DNA of 7,903 bases from Lachnoclostridium sp. UBA739 (GTDB taxonomy: Bacteria > Bacillota_A > Clostridia > Lachnospirales > Lachnospiraceae): the NCBI GenBank assembly GCA_002297865.1, contig DBKX01000021.1, forward strand, positions 1-7,903. Reading direction: 5' to 3'. Shown piece after piece: positions 1 through 5,951 of this stretch. The position numbers and the translations under genes are program-made. A model generated the notes under the pieces. The model worked only from the letters and a program-made list of their open reading frames with translations, ran no database searches and was not told the origin of the DNA. Every line of letters starts with the position of its first letter. Positions within the stretch are counted from its first letter, which is position 1.

Positions 1-1
1 A

Positions 2-454
2 AATCATGTGGTAGGGAGAGTAACGCCTTTTGAGACAAGAGGATATGTAGCACTTGCAGGTACATTTGGATATGAATTGGATGTAACAAAAATAAGTGAG
101 GAAGATAAAAAGTTAATTCCACAACAAGTGGCATTATATCATAAATATAATGAGATAATTCGAAATGGAGATTATTATAGATTACTAAGTTATACGAAAG
201 AGGGGACATTTGATGCATGGCAAGTCGTGTCAAAGGATAAGTCTGAATCTGTAGTGTTTGTTATACAGGTTCTAAATAAGCCAAATTATCATAGTACACG
301 ACTTAGATTAAAGGGACTTAATGAAACAGGCATGTACAAGATAGAAGGACAAGACCAAGGGCTATCTGGTGGCGCACTAATGCATGCAGGGATATTACTA
401 GAACCAATGTCAGGGGATTTCAAGGGAAAGCTTATATACTTAAAAAGGAGTTAA
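2..454 (+). CDS. Alpha-galactosidase, glycoside hydrolase family 36 (C-terminal part)
   Basis: This is the 3' end of a gene that enters the window from the left; 150 residues remain. The first codons read N-H-V-G-R-V-T-P-F-E-T-R-G, followed by a VALAGTFGYELD stretch, which matches the end of the GH36 catalytic barrel and its junction with the C-terminal beta-sandwich domain. The family hydrolyses terminal alpha-1,6-galactosyl residues, for example those on galactomannan or raffinose-type sugars. The two catalytic aspartates of GH36 lie further upstream and cannot be checked here. A GTG at position 8 could be read as a start, but the frame is open before it and the conserved motif begins upstream, so it is internal. 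No signal peptide can be assessed. Beside a mannoside operon, the likely role is removing galactose branches from imported manno-oligosaccharides. The stop overlaps that of the convergent AraC gene, and no terminator hairpin follows. Confidence 0.9.
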   Translation, partial: NHVVGRVTPFETRGYVALAGTFGYELDVTKISEEDKKLIPQQVALYHKYNEIIRNGDYYRLLSYTKEGTFDAWQVVSKDKSESVVFVIQVLNKPNYHSTRLRLKGLNETGMYKIEGQDQGLSGGALMHAGILLEPMSGDFKGKLIYLKRS

Positions 455-1365
455 AACGAATCAAATACATTGAGTTCTTTGTTTAATTGTTTTCTATACT
501 GGAGCGGCGTAATTCCTGTATGTTTTTTAAATAAGTTAATAAAATGAGTTGTGTTAAAAATACCGATGCGAAAAGAAACTTCACTAATTGTATAATTAGT
601 ATCAACGAGAAGTTCTTTGGCTATTTTTATTCGGTTTCTAATTAAGTATTCTATAGGTGAAATACCAAAGCACTTTGAAAATTCTCTTGAAAGAGTATAT
701 TTGCTTACATTGAAACGAATAGATAAGTCATCCAAATCAAAGTTATTAAAATATTCTGTATCAAATAATTCGCGTACTTGTAATATGTATTTTGGAATCG
801 AGGTATCCAAGCTACATGAATTTTTTTCAACAACAAGGTTGGTTAATAAAGTATCAATAAGAACTGAGCATACTAGTTCATCTGGATCTTCCAGTTTAAT
901 ATAATTTGTTAACTTCATAAAGAAGTCTGGAAGATTGGATGATGGTATGCATTGATGAACAGGGTTACTGGACTTCATATAATTAGAGTATAAAAAGGGT
1001 AAATGGCTACCATTCAAATAAAGTCTCTGGTAAGACCATGTGCTGGAACCAGCTACTTTCAAGTGAAACCCTTTTAGACAATTAATAAATACAAGAGACT
1101 TTTTGGTAAGTGAGTGGGTTTTATTATTATAAATAAATTGTCCTTCTCCACTAGTAGTATATAGAAGAAGATAAGATTCGAGTGAGTTAGCGGATAATGA
1201 GTAAGGGTACTTTGCCTCTATATATCCATAGTTTAATATGTAAAATAAGTTGTTTTTGGCATCAGAGGATATTGTTGGATAGTAGTTTGAGCATAGAGTA
1301 AAAGTATCCTTATTTTTATGAGATGCCAAAGTTGCATTTTGATAGACTAGTTCAAAAAGGGACAT
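451..1365 (-). CDS. AraC-family transcriptional regulator
   Basis: This 304-residue protein has the typical AraC/XylS layout and size. Residues about 60-120 look like a cupin-type sugar-sensing fold (YLLLYTTSGEGQFIYN, then a run ending at QRLYLNGSHLPF). Residues about 193-297 form the DNA-binding domain with two helix-turn-helix units: the first at about 211-232 (LDDLSIRFNVSKYTLSREF), the second at about 258-283 (YTISEVSFRIGIFNTTHFINLF), ending in the family signature GITPLQYRK. The ATG is preceded on its strand by AAGGAG with an 8-base spacer, which fixes the start. A good sigma-A promoter lies upstream. It is divergent from the LacI gene and convergent with the alpha-galactosidase gene. By position it is probably a sugar-responsive activator of this locus; the ligand cannot be read from sequence. 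Confidence 0.92.
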   Translation of the reverse strand: MSLFELVYQNATLASHKNKDTFTLCSNYYPTISSDAKNNLFYILNYGYIEAKYPYSLSANSLESYLLLYTTSGEGQFIYNNKTHSLTKKSLVFINCLKGFHLKVAGSSTWSYQRLYLNGSHLPFLYSNYMKSSNPVHQCIPSSNLPDFFMKLTNYIKLEDPDELVCSVLIDTLLTNLVVEKNSCSLDTSIPKYILQVRELFDTEYFNNFDLDDLSIRFNVSKYTLSREFSKCFGISPIEYLIRNRIKIAKELLVDTNYTISEVSFRIGIFNTTHFINLFKKHTGITPLQYRKQLNKELNVFDSF

Positions 1366-1370
1366 AGTTC

Positions 1371-1383
1371 ACACTCCTTGTGT
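1371..1383 (-). promoter_or_regulatory. Ribosome binding site of the AraC gene inside a small inverted repeat
   Basis: ACAC (1371-1374) and GTGT (1380-1383) are complementary and flank TCCTT, so on the mRNA strand most of the AAGGAG Shine-Dalgarno sits between two 4-base arms. The stem is short and would be weak as RNA. It could equally be a protein half-site pair or chance. Confidence 0.3.
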
Positions 1384-1400
1384 CACAATATAGTAAGAAA

Positions 1401-1429
1401 ATTATAAGTCATTTTATATGGAATAGCAA
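1401..1429 (-). promoter_or_regulatory. Sigma-A promoter of the AraC-family gene
   Basis: Read on the - strand, TTGCTA (plus positions 1424-1429) is followed after exactly 17 bases by a perfect TATAAT (plus positions 1401-1406). Transcription should begin near 1394, giving a leader of roughly 28 bases before the ATG at 1365. Match quality and spacing are both good; activity itself is inferred. Confidence 0.72.
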
Positions 1430-1480
1430 TACAGTAAGTACTAGAGTTTATAGAGAAAATATGTATTTGGAGGGAACGAG

Positions 1481-2488
1481 ATGAAGAAAAGTATCACACT
1501 AAAAGATATTGCGGAAAAGGTCGGAGTAAGTGCAGTTACAGTTTCTAAGGCACTTACTGATAAAGAGGGAGTAAGTGATGATGTTCGTAAAAAAATTAAA
1601 GAGGTCGCTAACGAATTAGGTTATAAAGTGAGTTCATCGCAAAATACAATAGGGCAGAGTGGTAATATCGGAGTTATTGTAGCAAAGAAGTTTATTAGAG
1701 ATGACGCTAATGCATTCTACCTAAAGATGTATCAAGGCCTTGTACAGACTCTAGCAAGATTTCGCTACTATGGTATATTGGAAATTATAGATTCTCACAA
1801 TGAAAGAGGTATGGTATTACCAAAGTTGCTAGAAGATAAAAAGGTAGATGGTCTAATTATATTAGGACAATTTCAATCAGACTATATTAGGATGATTGAA
1901 GAATGTGGGGTACCTATTGTTCTTTTAGATTATTATGATAAAAGGTTGAATCTAGATTCTGTAATAAGTGATTCCGTATATGGCAGTTATCGTGCGACAA
2001 ACTATTTACTTAGCAAGGGACACACAGAAATAGGTTTTGTAGGAAGTATATTCTCAACAAATAGCATTATGGATCGATACCTAGGATATTATAAGGCAAT
2101 GTTAGAAGCGAAGTGTGAGATAAAACCAGAGTGGCTTATAGAGGATCGAAATGAAGATGGTGAGTATATTCCACTTGTATTGCCGGAGTATAATATGCCA
2201 ACAGCATTTATATGTAATTGTGATAACATTAGTTACATTTTAATTAAGAAGTTAAATCAGTTAGGTTATCGTGTACCTCATGATATATCTGTCATTGGAT
2301 ACGACAATACCATTCTTTCCGTAATACCTGATCTTAAACTTACAACAGTTGATGTAAATATTGAAGCAATGACAGAATCAGCAACAGACTTAATTATAAA
2401 GAAAATTAAGGAAGAAAAGCATTGCTGTGGAATGAGGATTGTGGAAAGTAAACTAATTATTAGAGAGTCTGTCAGCGAAATTAAATAA
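1481..2488 (+). CDS. LacI-family transcriptional regulator
   Basis: This 335-residue protein has the usual LacI/GalR length and order. An N-terminal helix-turn-helix occupies about residues 6-26 (TLKDIAEKVGVSAVTVSKAL), the headpiece ends at GYKV near residue 50, and a periplasmic-binding-protein-like effector domain begins at IGVIVAKK (63-70), with typical features such as VDGLIILG, the RATNYLLSKGHTEIGFVG block and the late DISVIGYDN motif. The hinge between headpiece and effector domain is unusual: it is short and lacks the AxxL hinge-helix motif of classical members. GGAGG with a 7-base spacer supports the ATG. The gene is divergent from the AraC gene and lies upstream of the importer operon, so it is probably a substrate-relieved repressor of that operon. 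Only weak promoter-like matches were seen ahead of it (for example TATAGA at 1449-1454), and no terminator follows it. Confidence 0.93.
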   Translation: MKKSITLKDIAEKVGVSAVTVSKALTDKEGVSDDVRKKIKEVANELGYKVSSSQNTIGQSGNIGVIVAKKFIRDDANAFYLKMYQGLVQTLARFRYYGILEIIDSHNERGMVLPKLLEDKKVDGLIILGQFQSDYIRMIEECGVPIVLLDYYDKRLNLDSVISDSVYGSYRATNYLLSKGHTEIGFVGSIFSTNSIMDRYLGYYKAMLEAKCEIKPEWLIEDRNEDGEYIPLVLPEYNMPTAFICNCDNISYILIKKLNQLGYRVPHDISVIGYDNTILSVIPDLKLTTVDVNIEAMTESATDLIIKKIKEEKHCCGMRIVESKLIIRESVSEIK

Positions 2489-2544
2489 ATGTAACAAAAT
2501 AAATACAAGATAGTACGATTTTTAGCAAGATAAATGGATGATAT

Positions 2545-2562
2545 TTAAGTTAAATTAAGTTA
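2545..2562 (+). promoter_or_regulatory. Direct repeat TTAAGTTA x2, possible activator site
   Basis: The octamer TTAAGTTA occurs at 2545-2552 and again at 2555-2562, exactly 10 bases apart, so both copies face the same side of the helix. A shorter match (AAGTTA, 2574-2579) lies further on. Relative to a start near 2608 the pair sits at about -63 to -46, just upstream of the -35 region. AraC-family proteins have two helix-turn-helix units that contact successive major grooves, so this could be the site of the AraC protein encoded at 451-1365. The surrounding DNA is very AT-rich, so chance is a real alternative. Confidence 0.4.
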
Positions 2563-2571
2563 TTATTATAG

Positions 2572-2587
2572 TAAAGTTAATACTTTA
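2572..2587. promoter_or_regulatory. Inverted repeat TAAAGT-TAAT-ACTTTA, possible operator
   Basis: Two perfect 6-base arms (2572-2577 and 2582-2587) are separated by TAAT. The repeat covers the place where a -35 element should be for the TATAAT at 2596 and extends into the spacer, a position where a bound repressor would block RNA polymerase. The local LacI-family protein is the natural candidate. The centre lacks the CG of classical LacI-family operators. Confidence 0.45.
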
Positions 2588-2595
2588 TTTAAGGC

Positions 2596-2601
2596 TATAA
2601 T
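2596..2601 (+). promoter_or_regulatory. -10 element of the importer operon promoter
   Basis: A perfect TATAAT lies 44 bases before the binding-protein start codon. Placing the -35 box 16-18 bases upstream gives sequences such as AAAGTT or TAAAGT, none resembling TTGACA. A strong -10 with a poor -35 is common in promoters that need an activator. The predicted start near 2608 leaves a leader of about 38 bases. Confidence 0.6.
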
Positions 2602-2609
2602 TTTTAACT

Positions 2610-2619
2610 AATGTACATT
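2610..2619. promoter_or_regulatory. Perfect 10-base palindrome AATGTACATT near the transcription start
   Basis: AATGTACATT is fully self-complementary and lies at about +3 to +12 of the predicted importer operon transcript. It could be a second operator. It is short, in AT-rich DNA, and unrelated in sequence to the repeat at 2572-2587. Confidence 0.25.
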
Positions 2620-2645
2620 TTGGTATATGAATGAGGAGGTATATC

Positions 2646-4013
2646 ATGAAAAAAAGTAAAAAAGTAATTAGCATGATGTTAGCACTTTCGATGGCTCTTT
2701 CGTTAAGTGCATGTGGTAGCAAAAACAGTAAAGAAACATCTCAGGAAACGGTGCCAACAATTGATCAAATTAAGTTGGGGGAAGACTACAAGGATTTAAA
2801 GGCAGATTTGAAGATATTGACCCATAGAACAGACTTAATTGATAATGTATTCAAAGATTATGTTAAGGATTTCCAGAAACTTTATCCGAATATATCTATT
2901 GAATATGAGGGAATTACAAATTATGCAGATGACGTAACAACTAGATTATCATCTTCTGATTGGGGAGACATCTGTATGATACCTACATCCATTAGCAAGT
3001 CAGAATTGGGAGATTATTTCGTTTCTTTCGGTGATAATGAGACACTAAGTAAGGATTACATAATGTTAAATGATAAGACATATGACAAACAGGTATATGG
3101 AATTCCTTCAGTAGGAAATGCACAAGGTATTGTATATAACAAAAAAGTTTTTGCAGATGCAGGTATTACAGAGATTCCAAAGACGCCAGATGATTTCTTA
3201 GCAGCTTTGCAGCAGATAAAAGATAAGACAGATGCAATTCCTTTATATACAAACTTTAATGCGCAGTGGACAATGGGAGCTTGGGATGCTTATATCGGAG
3301 GTTCATCTAACGGTGATCCAGATTTTAATTCTAAGACACTTGTTCATGGAAAAAATCCATTTAGTAAAAATGATGACATGACAGGCCCATATGCAGTTTA
3401 TTATGTTTTATATGAAGCAGTTGCAAGAGGATTAATTGAAGATGACCCTACAACAACTGACTGGGAAGGCAGTAAGAGTATGATCAATAATGGTAAAATT
3501 GGAACAATGGTTCTTGGTTCTTGGGCTGTTGCACAGATGCAGCAGGCAGGTGATAATCCTAATGATATTGGATATATGCCTTTCCCAATTACAATTGGTG
3601 GAAAACAATATGCATCTGCGGGACCTGATTATACTTATGGAATCAATGTAAATTCTTCTGAAGATAACCAAATTGCTTCTATGATATATGTAAAGTGGTT
3701 AACAGAAAAATCTAACTTTGCTTTTGATCAAGGTGGTATTCCTATTGTTCAGGGAGCTAAGTATCCAGAAGTATTAAAAGCCTTTAGTGATGTAGAATTA
3801 GTAATTAATAATCCAGCTAAAGAGGGTGAAGAAGATTACTTTGATAAAATTAATACAGATTCTGAAGTAGGATTAAACACAGATAACATTCCAGATTGTA
3901 AAATCGTAGAACATGCATTAGCAGGTGATATGACATTGAATCAGATCATGGACGAATGGAATCAGAAGTGGTCACAAGCACAGAAAGATAATAATATTGA
4001 AATTACTGAGTAA
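2646..4013 (+). CDS. Sugar ABC transporter substrate-binding lipoprotein (family 1)
   Basis: The protein has 455 residues, normal for a cluster-B extracellular sugar-binding protein. Residues 1-22 form a lipoprotein signal peptide: basic MKKSKK, a hydrophobic stretch, and the lipobox LSAC with the lipidated cysteine at 23. A polar Ser/Lys/Thr-rich linker follows. The binding-protein fold shows the family hallmark G152-IPSVGNAQGIVYNKKVFADAG, followed by a PKTPDDFLAALQQIKD segment and, near the C-terminus, WLTEKSNFAFDQGGIPI. A start at 2631 in the same frame is rejected because that ATG overlaps the AGGAGG (2634-2639), which sits 6 bases before the ATG at 2646. It is the first gene of the importer operon and, from its enzyme neighbours, probably captures beta-manno-oligosaccharides at the outer face of the membrane. 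Ligand specificity is inferred from context only. Confidence 0.95.
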   Translation: MKKSKKVISMMLALSMALSLSACGSKNSKETSQETVPTIDQIKLGEDYKDLKADLKILTHRTDLIDNVFKDYVKDFQKLYPNISIEYEGITNYADDVTTRLSSSDWGDICMIPTSISKSELGDYFVSFGDNETLSKDYIMLNDKTYDKQVYGIPSVGNAQGIVYNKKVFADAGITEIPKTPDDFLAALQQIKDKTDAIPLYTNFNAQWTMGAWDAYIGGSSNGDPDFNSKTLVHGKNPFSKNDDMTGPYAVYYVLYEAVARGLIEDDPTTTDWEGSKSMINNGKIGTMVLGSWAVAQMQQAGDNPNDIGYMPFPITIGGKQYASAGPDYTYGINVNSSEDNQIASMIYVKWLTEKSNFAFDQGGIPIVQGAKYPEVLKAFSDVELVINNPAKEGEEDYFDKINTDSEVGLNTDNIPDCKIVEHALAGDMTLNQIMDEWNQKWSQAQKDNNIEITE

Positions 4014-4034
4014 AGTCATATGGTAGTGATTATA

Positions 4035-4059
4035 AAGCCAGGGGCTTGTCCCCTGGCTT
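4035..4059 (+). terminator. Strong hairpin between binding protein and permease genes
   Basis: AAGCCAGGGG (4035-4044) and CCCCTGGCTT (4050-4059) pair perfectly over 10 bases around the loop CTTGT. It begins 21 bases after the binding-protein stop codon. The following TTATTTCAT is only a weak U-tract, so partial termination or protection of the upstream mRNA 3' end is more likely than full termination. Both would give more binding protein than permease, as in malE-malF type operons. Confidence 0.8.
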
Positions 4060-4077
4060 ATTTCATAGGAGGTTAAT

Positions 4078-5079
4078 ATGGAGAAGAGCAGCAATAAACA
4101 AGTAGCAGCAAAAGAGCCGTTTAACTTTGTCCAGTGGCTTAGAAAAAGAAAGGTGCAAAAAGCAATAGTAATTGTGACATTCTCAATTATTCCGCTTATG
4201 CTGCTATTTATGTTTACATATTTACCATTTGCAAAAATGGTGCAATTTAGTTTTTATAAAATGAAGTATATAGGACCAAGACAGTATGTTGGAATTCAAA
4301 ATTATATTGATGTATTTAAGAGGGATGACTGCTTTAGTGCGTTAAGATTAAGTTTGTATTACTTAGTGGGTGCATTGATTCAGTTGATGCTTGCGTTATA
4401 TTTTGCAACCATACTAAGTTTTAAGGTTAAATTAGGAGGAATTTTTAAAGGAGCCATGTTCTTTCCTTACTTAGTATGTGGTATTGCGGTAGGATTTATT
4501 TTTCAATTCTTTTATACACGAGGTTTTGTACTAGATACCCTTTTATCATGGCTGGGGTTTGATTTAGATAAGTTACCTTATTGGTTAAAGGATACAAGAA
4601 TAAATAATGCATCTTTAGCTGCAACGTCTGTTTGGCGCTATATGGGGCAGAATATGGTTCTGTTTATTGGGGCTATTATGTCGGTAGATAAAGAACTTTA
4701 TGAAGCAGCAGAATTAGACGGAGCTAATAAGTGGATGCAATTTAAATATATTATTTTACCAGGAATTAAGACAATCGTTGTACTTAACTTAATTCTATCA
4801 GTAACAGGCTCTATCAGTGCATTTGAACCATGTTTTGTTATTACCAAAGGAACATTTGGAACTGGTACTTATTTCTTTGTTATGCATAAACTTGCTCATG
4901 TAAATTATAAGGTGGGCTTGGCATCTGCGATGGCAATTGTCTTATTAGTGATTATTATTATTGCAACCATTATTCAGAAGGTTGTTATGAATGCATTGTT
5001 TAATGATGGGGACGAAAACAATTCAAAGAGGATTCAGAGAAAGTTAAAAAAATCTAAGTATAGTAAGGAGGTGGCGTAA
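4078..5079 (+). CDS. Sugar ABC transporter permease, MalF/UgpA type
   Basis: This 333-residue inner-membrane protein begins with a basic cytoplasmic segment (QWLRKRKVQKA), followed by about six hydrophobic membrane spans, the first at about residues 31-52 and the last at about 285-308. The EAA loop that docks the ATPase is clear: E209-A-A-E-L-D-G215, with I-I-L-P ending at P228. The first periplasmic segment holds the usual FYKMKYIGPRQYVGIQNY pattern of this permease type. The ATG has AGGAGG with a 5-base spacer, just downstream of the hairpin at 4035-4059. It should pair with the permease encoded 1 base after its stop to form the channel for the upstream binding protein. The C-terminal tail (residues about 310-333) is highly charged and cytoplasmic. 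Confidence 0.95.
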   Translation: MEKSSNKQVAAKEPFNFVQWLRKRKVQKAIVIVTFSIIPLMLLFMFTYLPFAKMVQFSFYKMKYIGPRQYVGIQNYIDVFKRDDCFSALRLSLYYLVGALIQLMLALYFATILSFKVKLGGIFKGAMFFPYLVCGIAVGFIFQFFYTRGFVLDTLLSWLGFDLDKLPYWLKDTRINNASLAATSVWRYMGQNMVLFIGAIMSVDKELYEAAELDGANKWMQFKYIILPGIKTIVVLNLILSVTGSISAFEPCFVITKGTFGTGTYFFVMHKLAHVNYKVGLASAMAIVLLVIIIIATIIQKVVMNALFNDGDENNSKRIQRKLKKSKYSKEVA

Positions 5080-5080
5080 C

Positions 5081-5929
5081 GTGAACCTATTTATGAAAAT
5101 AAAAAAAGTTATTGTTGTATTTCTAAAGTACTTTACTCTTTGCTTAGGTGCATTTATTTCTATTGTTCCAGTGGCAGTTTGTATCATTACAGCATTTAAG
5201 ACAAAGACAGAGTATCAGAATACAAACGTTATGACGCTGCCAAAGAGCTGGACGAATTTTGAGAACTTTAAGTTTGCTTGGACTAAGGCAAATATGTTTT
5301 TGGGATTTCGTAACTCATTCCTAATACTTGTTGTAGTATTAATTGGTTCAATTATGTGTGGAACTATGATAGCTTATGTTTTAAACAGATTTACTTTTCC
5401 AGGAAATAAGTTAATCAGAAATTTATTTTTATTTGCTACATTAATTCCAGGAGTAGCGACTCAGGTAACCGTTTATCAGATTATGAATTCACTTCATCTG
5501 GTAAATACCTTAATCGGTTATATGATATTAATGATGGGAACAGATGTTATTTCAATTTATATCTTCATACAGTTCTTTGAAAATATATCAATATCAATTG
5601 ATGAGTCAGCGATAGTGGATGGTGCTGGTTACTTTACAATATTCTTCAGAATTTTATTTCCACTTTTAAAACCAGCTATTATTACTTGTATGATTTTAAA
5701 AGGTGTAGGAACATACAATGAATATTACATGGCAAGTTTGTACTTGCAGTCAAAAGATAGGCTGACAACAGTTGCAACATCTCTTTATACATTTGTTGGA
5801 CCATTGGGAAGTCAGTACAATTATATATGTGCCGGGGTTTTAATCACTATATTGCCAGCACTCATTATATTTATTTTATGTCAGAAACAGATATACAGTG
5901 GGCTAACACAGGGATCTGTAAAAGGCTAA
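5081..5929 (+). CDS. Sugar ABC transporter permease, MalG/UgpE type
   Basis: This 282-residue inner-membrane protein has about six hydrophobic spans and the MalG-type family pattern: an early PVAVCIITAFKTKTEYQ segment, FRNSFLILVVVLIGS entering the transport domain, and the EAA loop as E175-S-A-I-V-D-G181, with I-L-F-P ending at P194. The second residue of the loop is Ser, a common variant. The start is GTG: AAGGAGG (5065-5071) lies 9 bases upstream, overlapping the end of the preceding gene, while the next in-frame ATG (5093) would be 21 bases away. Only one base separates it from the previous stop, so translational coupling is likely. It forms the importer channel with the preceding permease. 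No ATPase gene follows, so energy must come from a subunit encoded elsewhere. Confidence 0.95.
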   Translation: MNLFMKIKKVIVVFLKYFTLCLGAFISIVPVAVCIITAFKTKTEYQNTNVMTLPKSWTNFENFKFAWTKANMFLGFRNSFLILVVVLIGSIMCGTMIAYVLNRFTFPGNKLIRNLFLFATLIPGVATQVTVYQIMNSLHLVNTLIGYMILMMGTDVISIYIFIQFFENISISIDESAIVDGAGYFTIFFRILFPLLKPAIITCMILKGVGTYNEYYMASLYLQSKDRLTTVATSLYTFVGPLGSQYNYICAGVLITILPALIIFILCQKQIYSGLTQGSVKG

Positions 5930-5951
5930 GTCAGAAAGGAAGATAGGGATT

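Noticed and set aside
445..450. AAGGAG at the end of the alpha-galactosidase gene as a ribosome binding site for a following + strand gene
   Set aside because: No start codon with a coding frame follows at a usable distance; the bases encode the last residues of the alpha-galactosidase.
617..904. Open frame of 95 codons on the + strand inside the AraC gene
   Set aside because: It runs antisense to a clear AraC-family coding region, has no ribosome binding site of note and resembles no family.
1433..1442. AGTA-AG-TACT inverted repeat before the LacI gene as an autoregulatory operator
   Set aside because: The arms are only four bases and do not match the repeats before the binding-protein gene, so chance is the simpler reading.
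2278..2508. Open frame of 76 codons on the - strand over the end of the LacI gene
   Set aside because: It is antisense to the conserved effector domain of the LacI protein; its hydrophobic look comes from the reverse complement of AT-rich codons.
2631..2633. Upstream ATG as start of the binding protein
   Set aside because: It overlaps the AGGAGG that serves the ATG at 2646 and would place extra residues before a normal lipoprotein signal peptide.
2489..2645. CcpA catabolite-repression site (cre) in the importer control region
   Set aside because: I looked for the TGnAAnCGnTnnCA type pattern here and in 1366-1480 and found no acceptable match.
3432..3671. Open frame on the - strand inside the binding-protein gene
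   Set aside because: Shadow of a well supported gene; Ile/Arg/Ser-rich translation with no recognisable motif.
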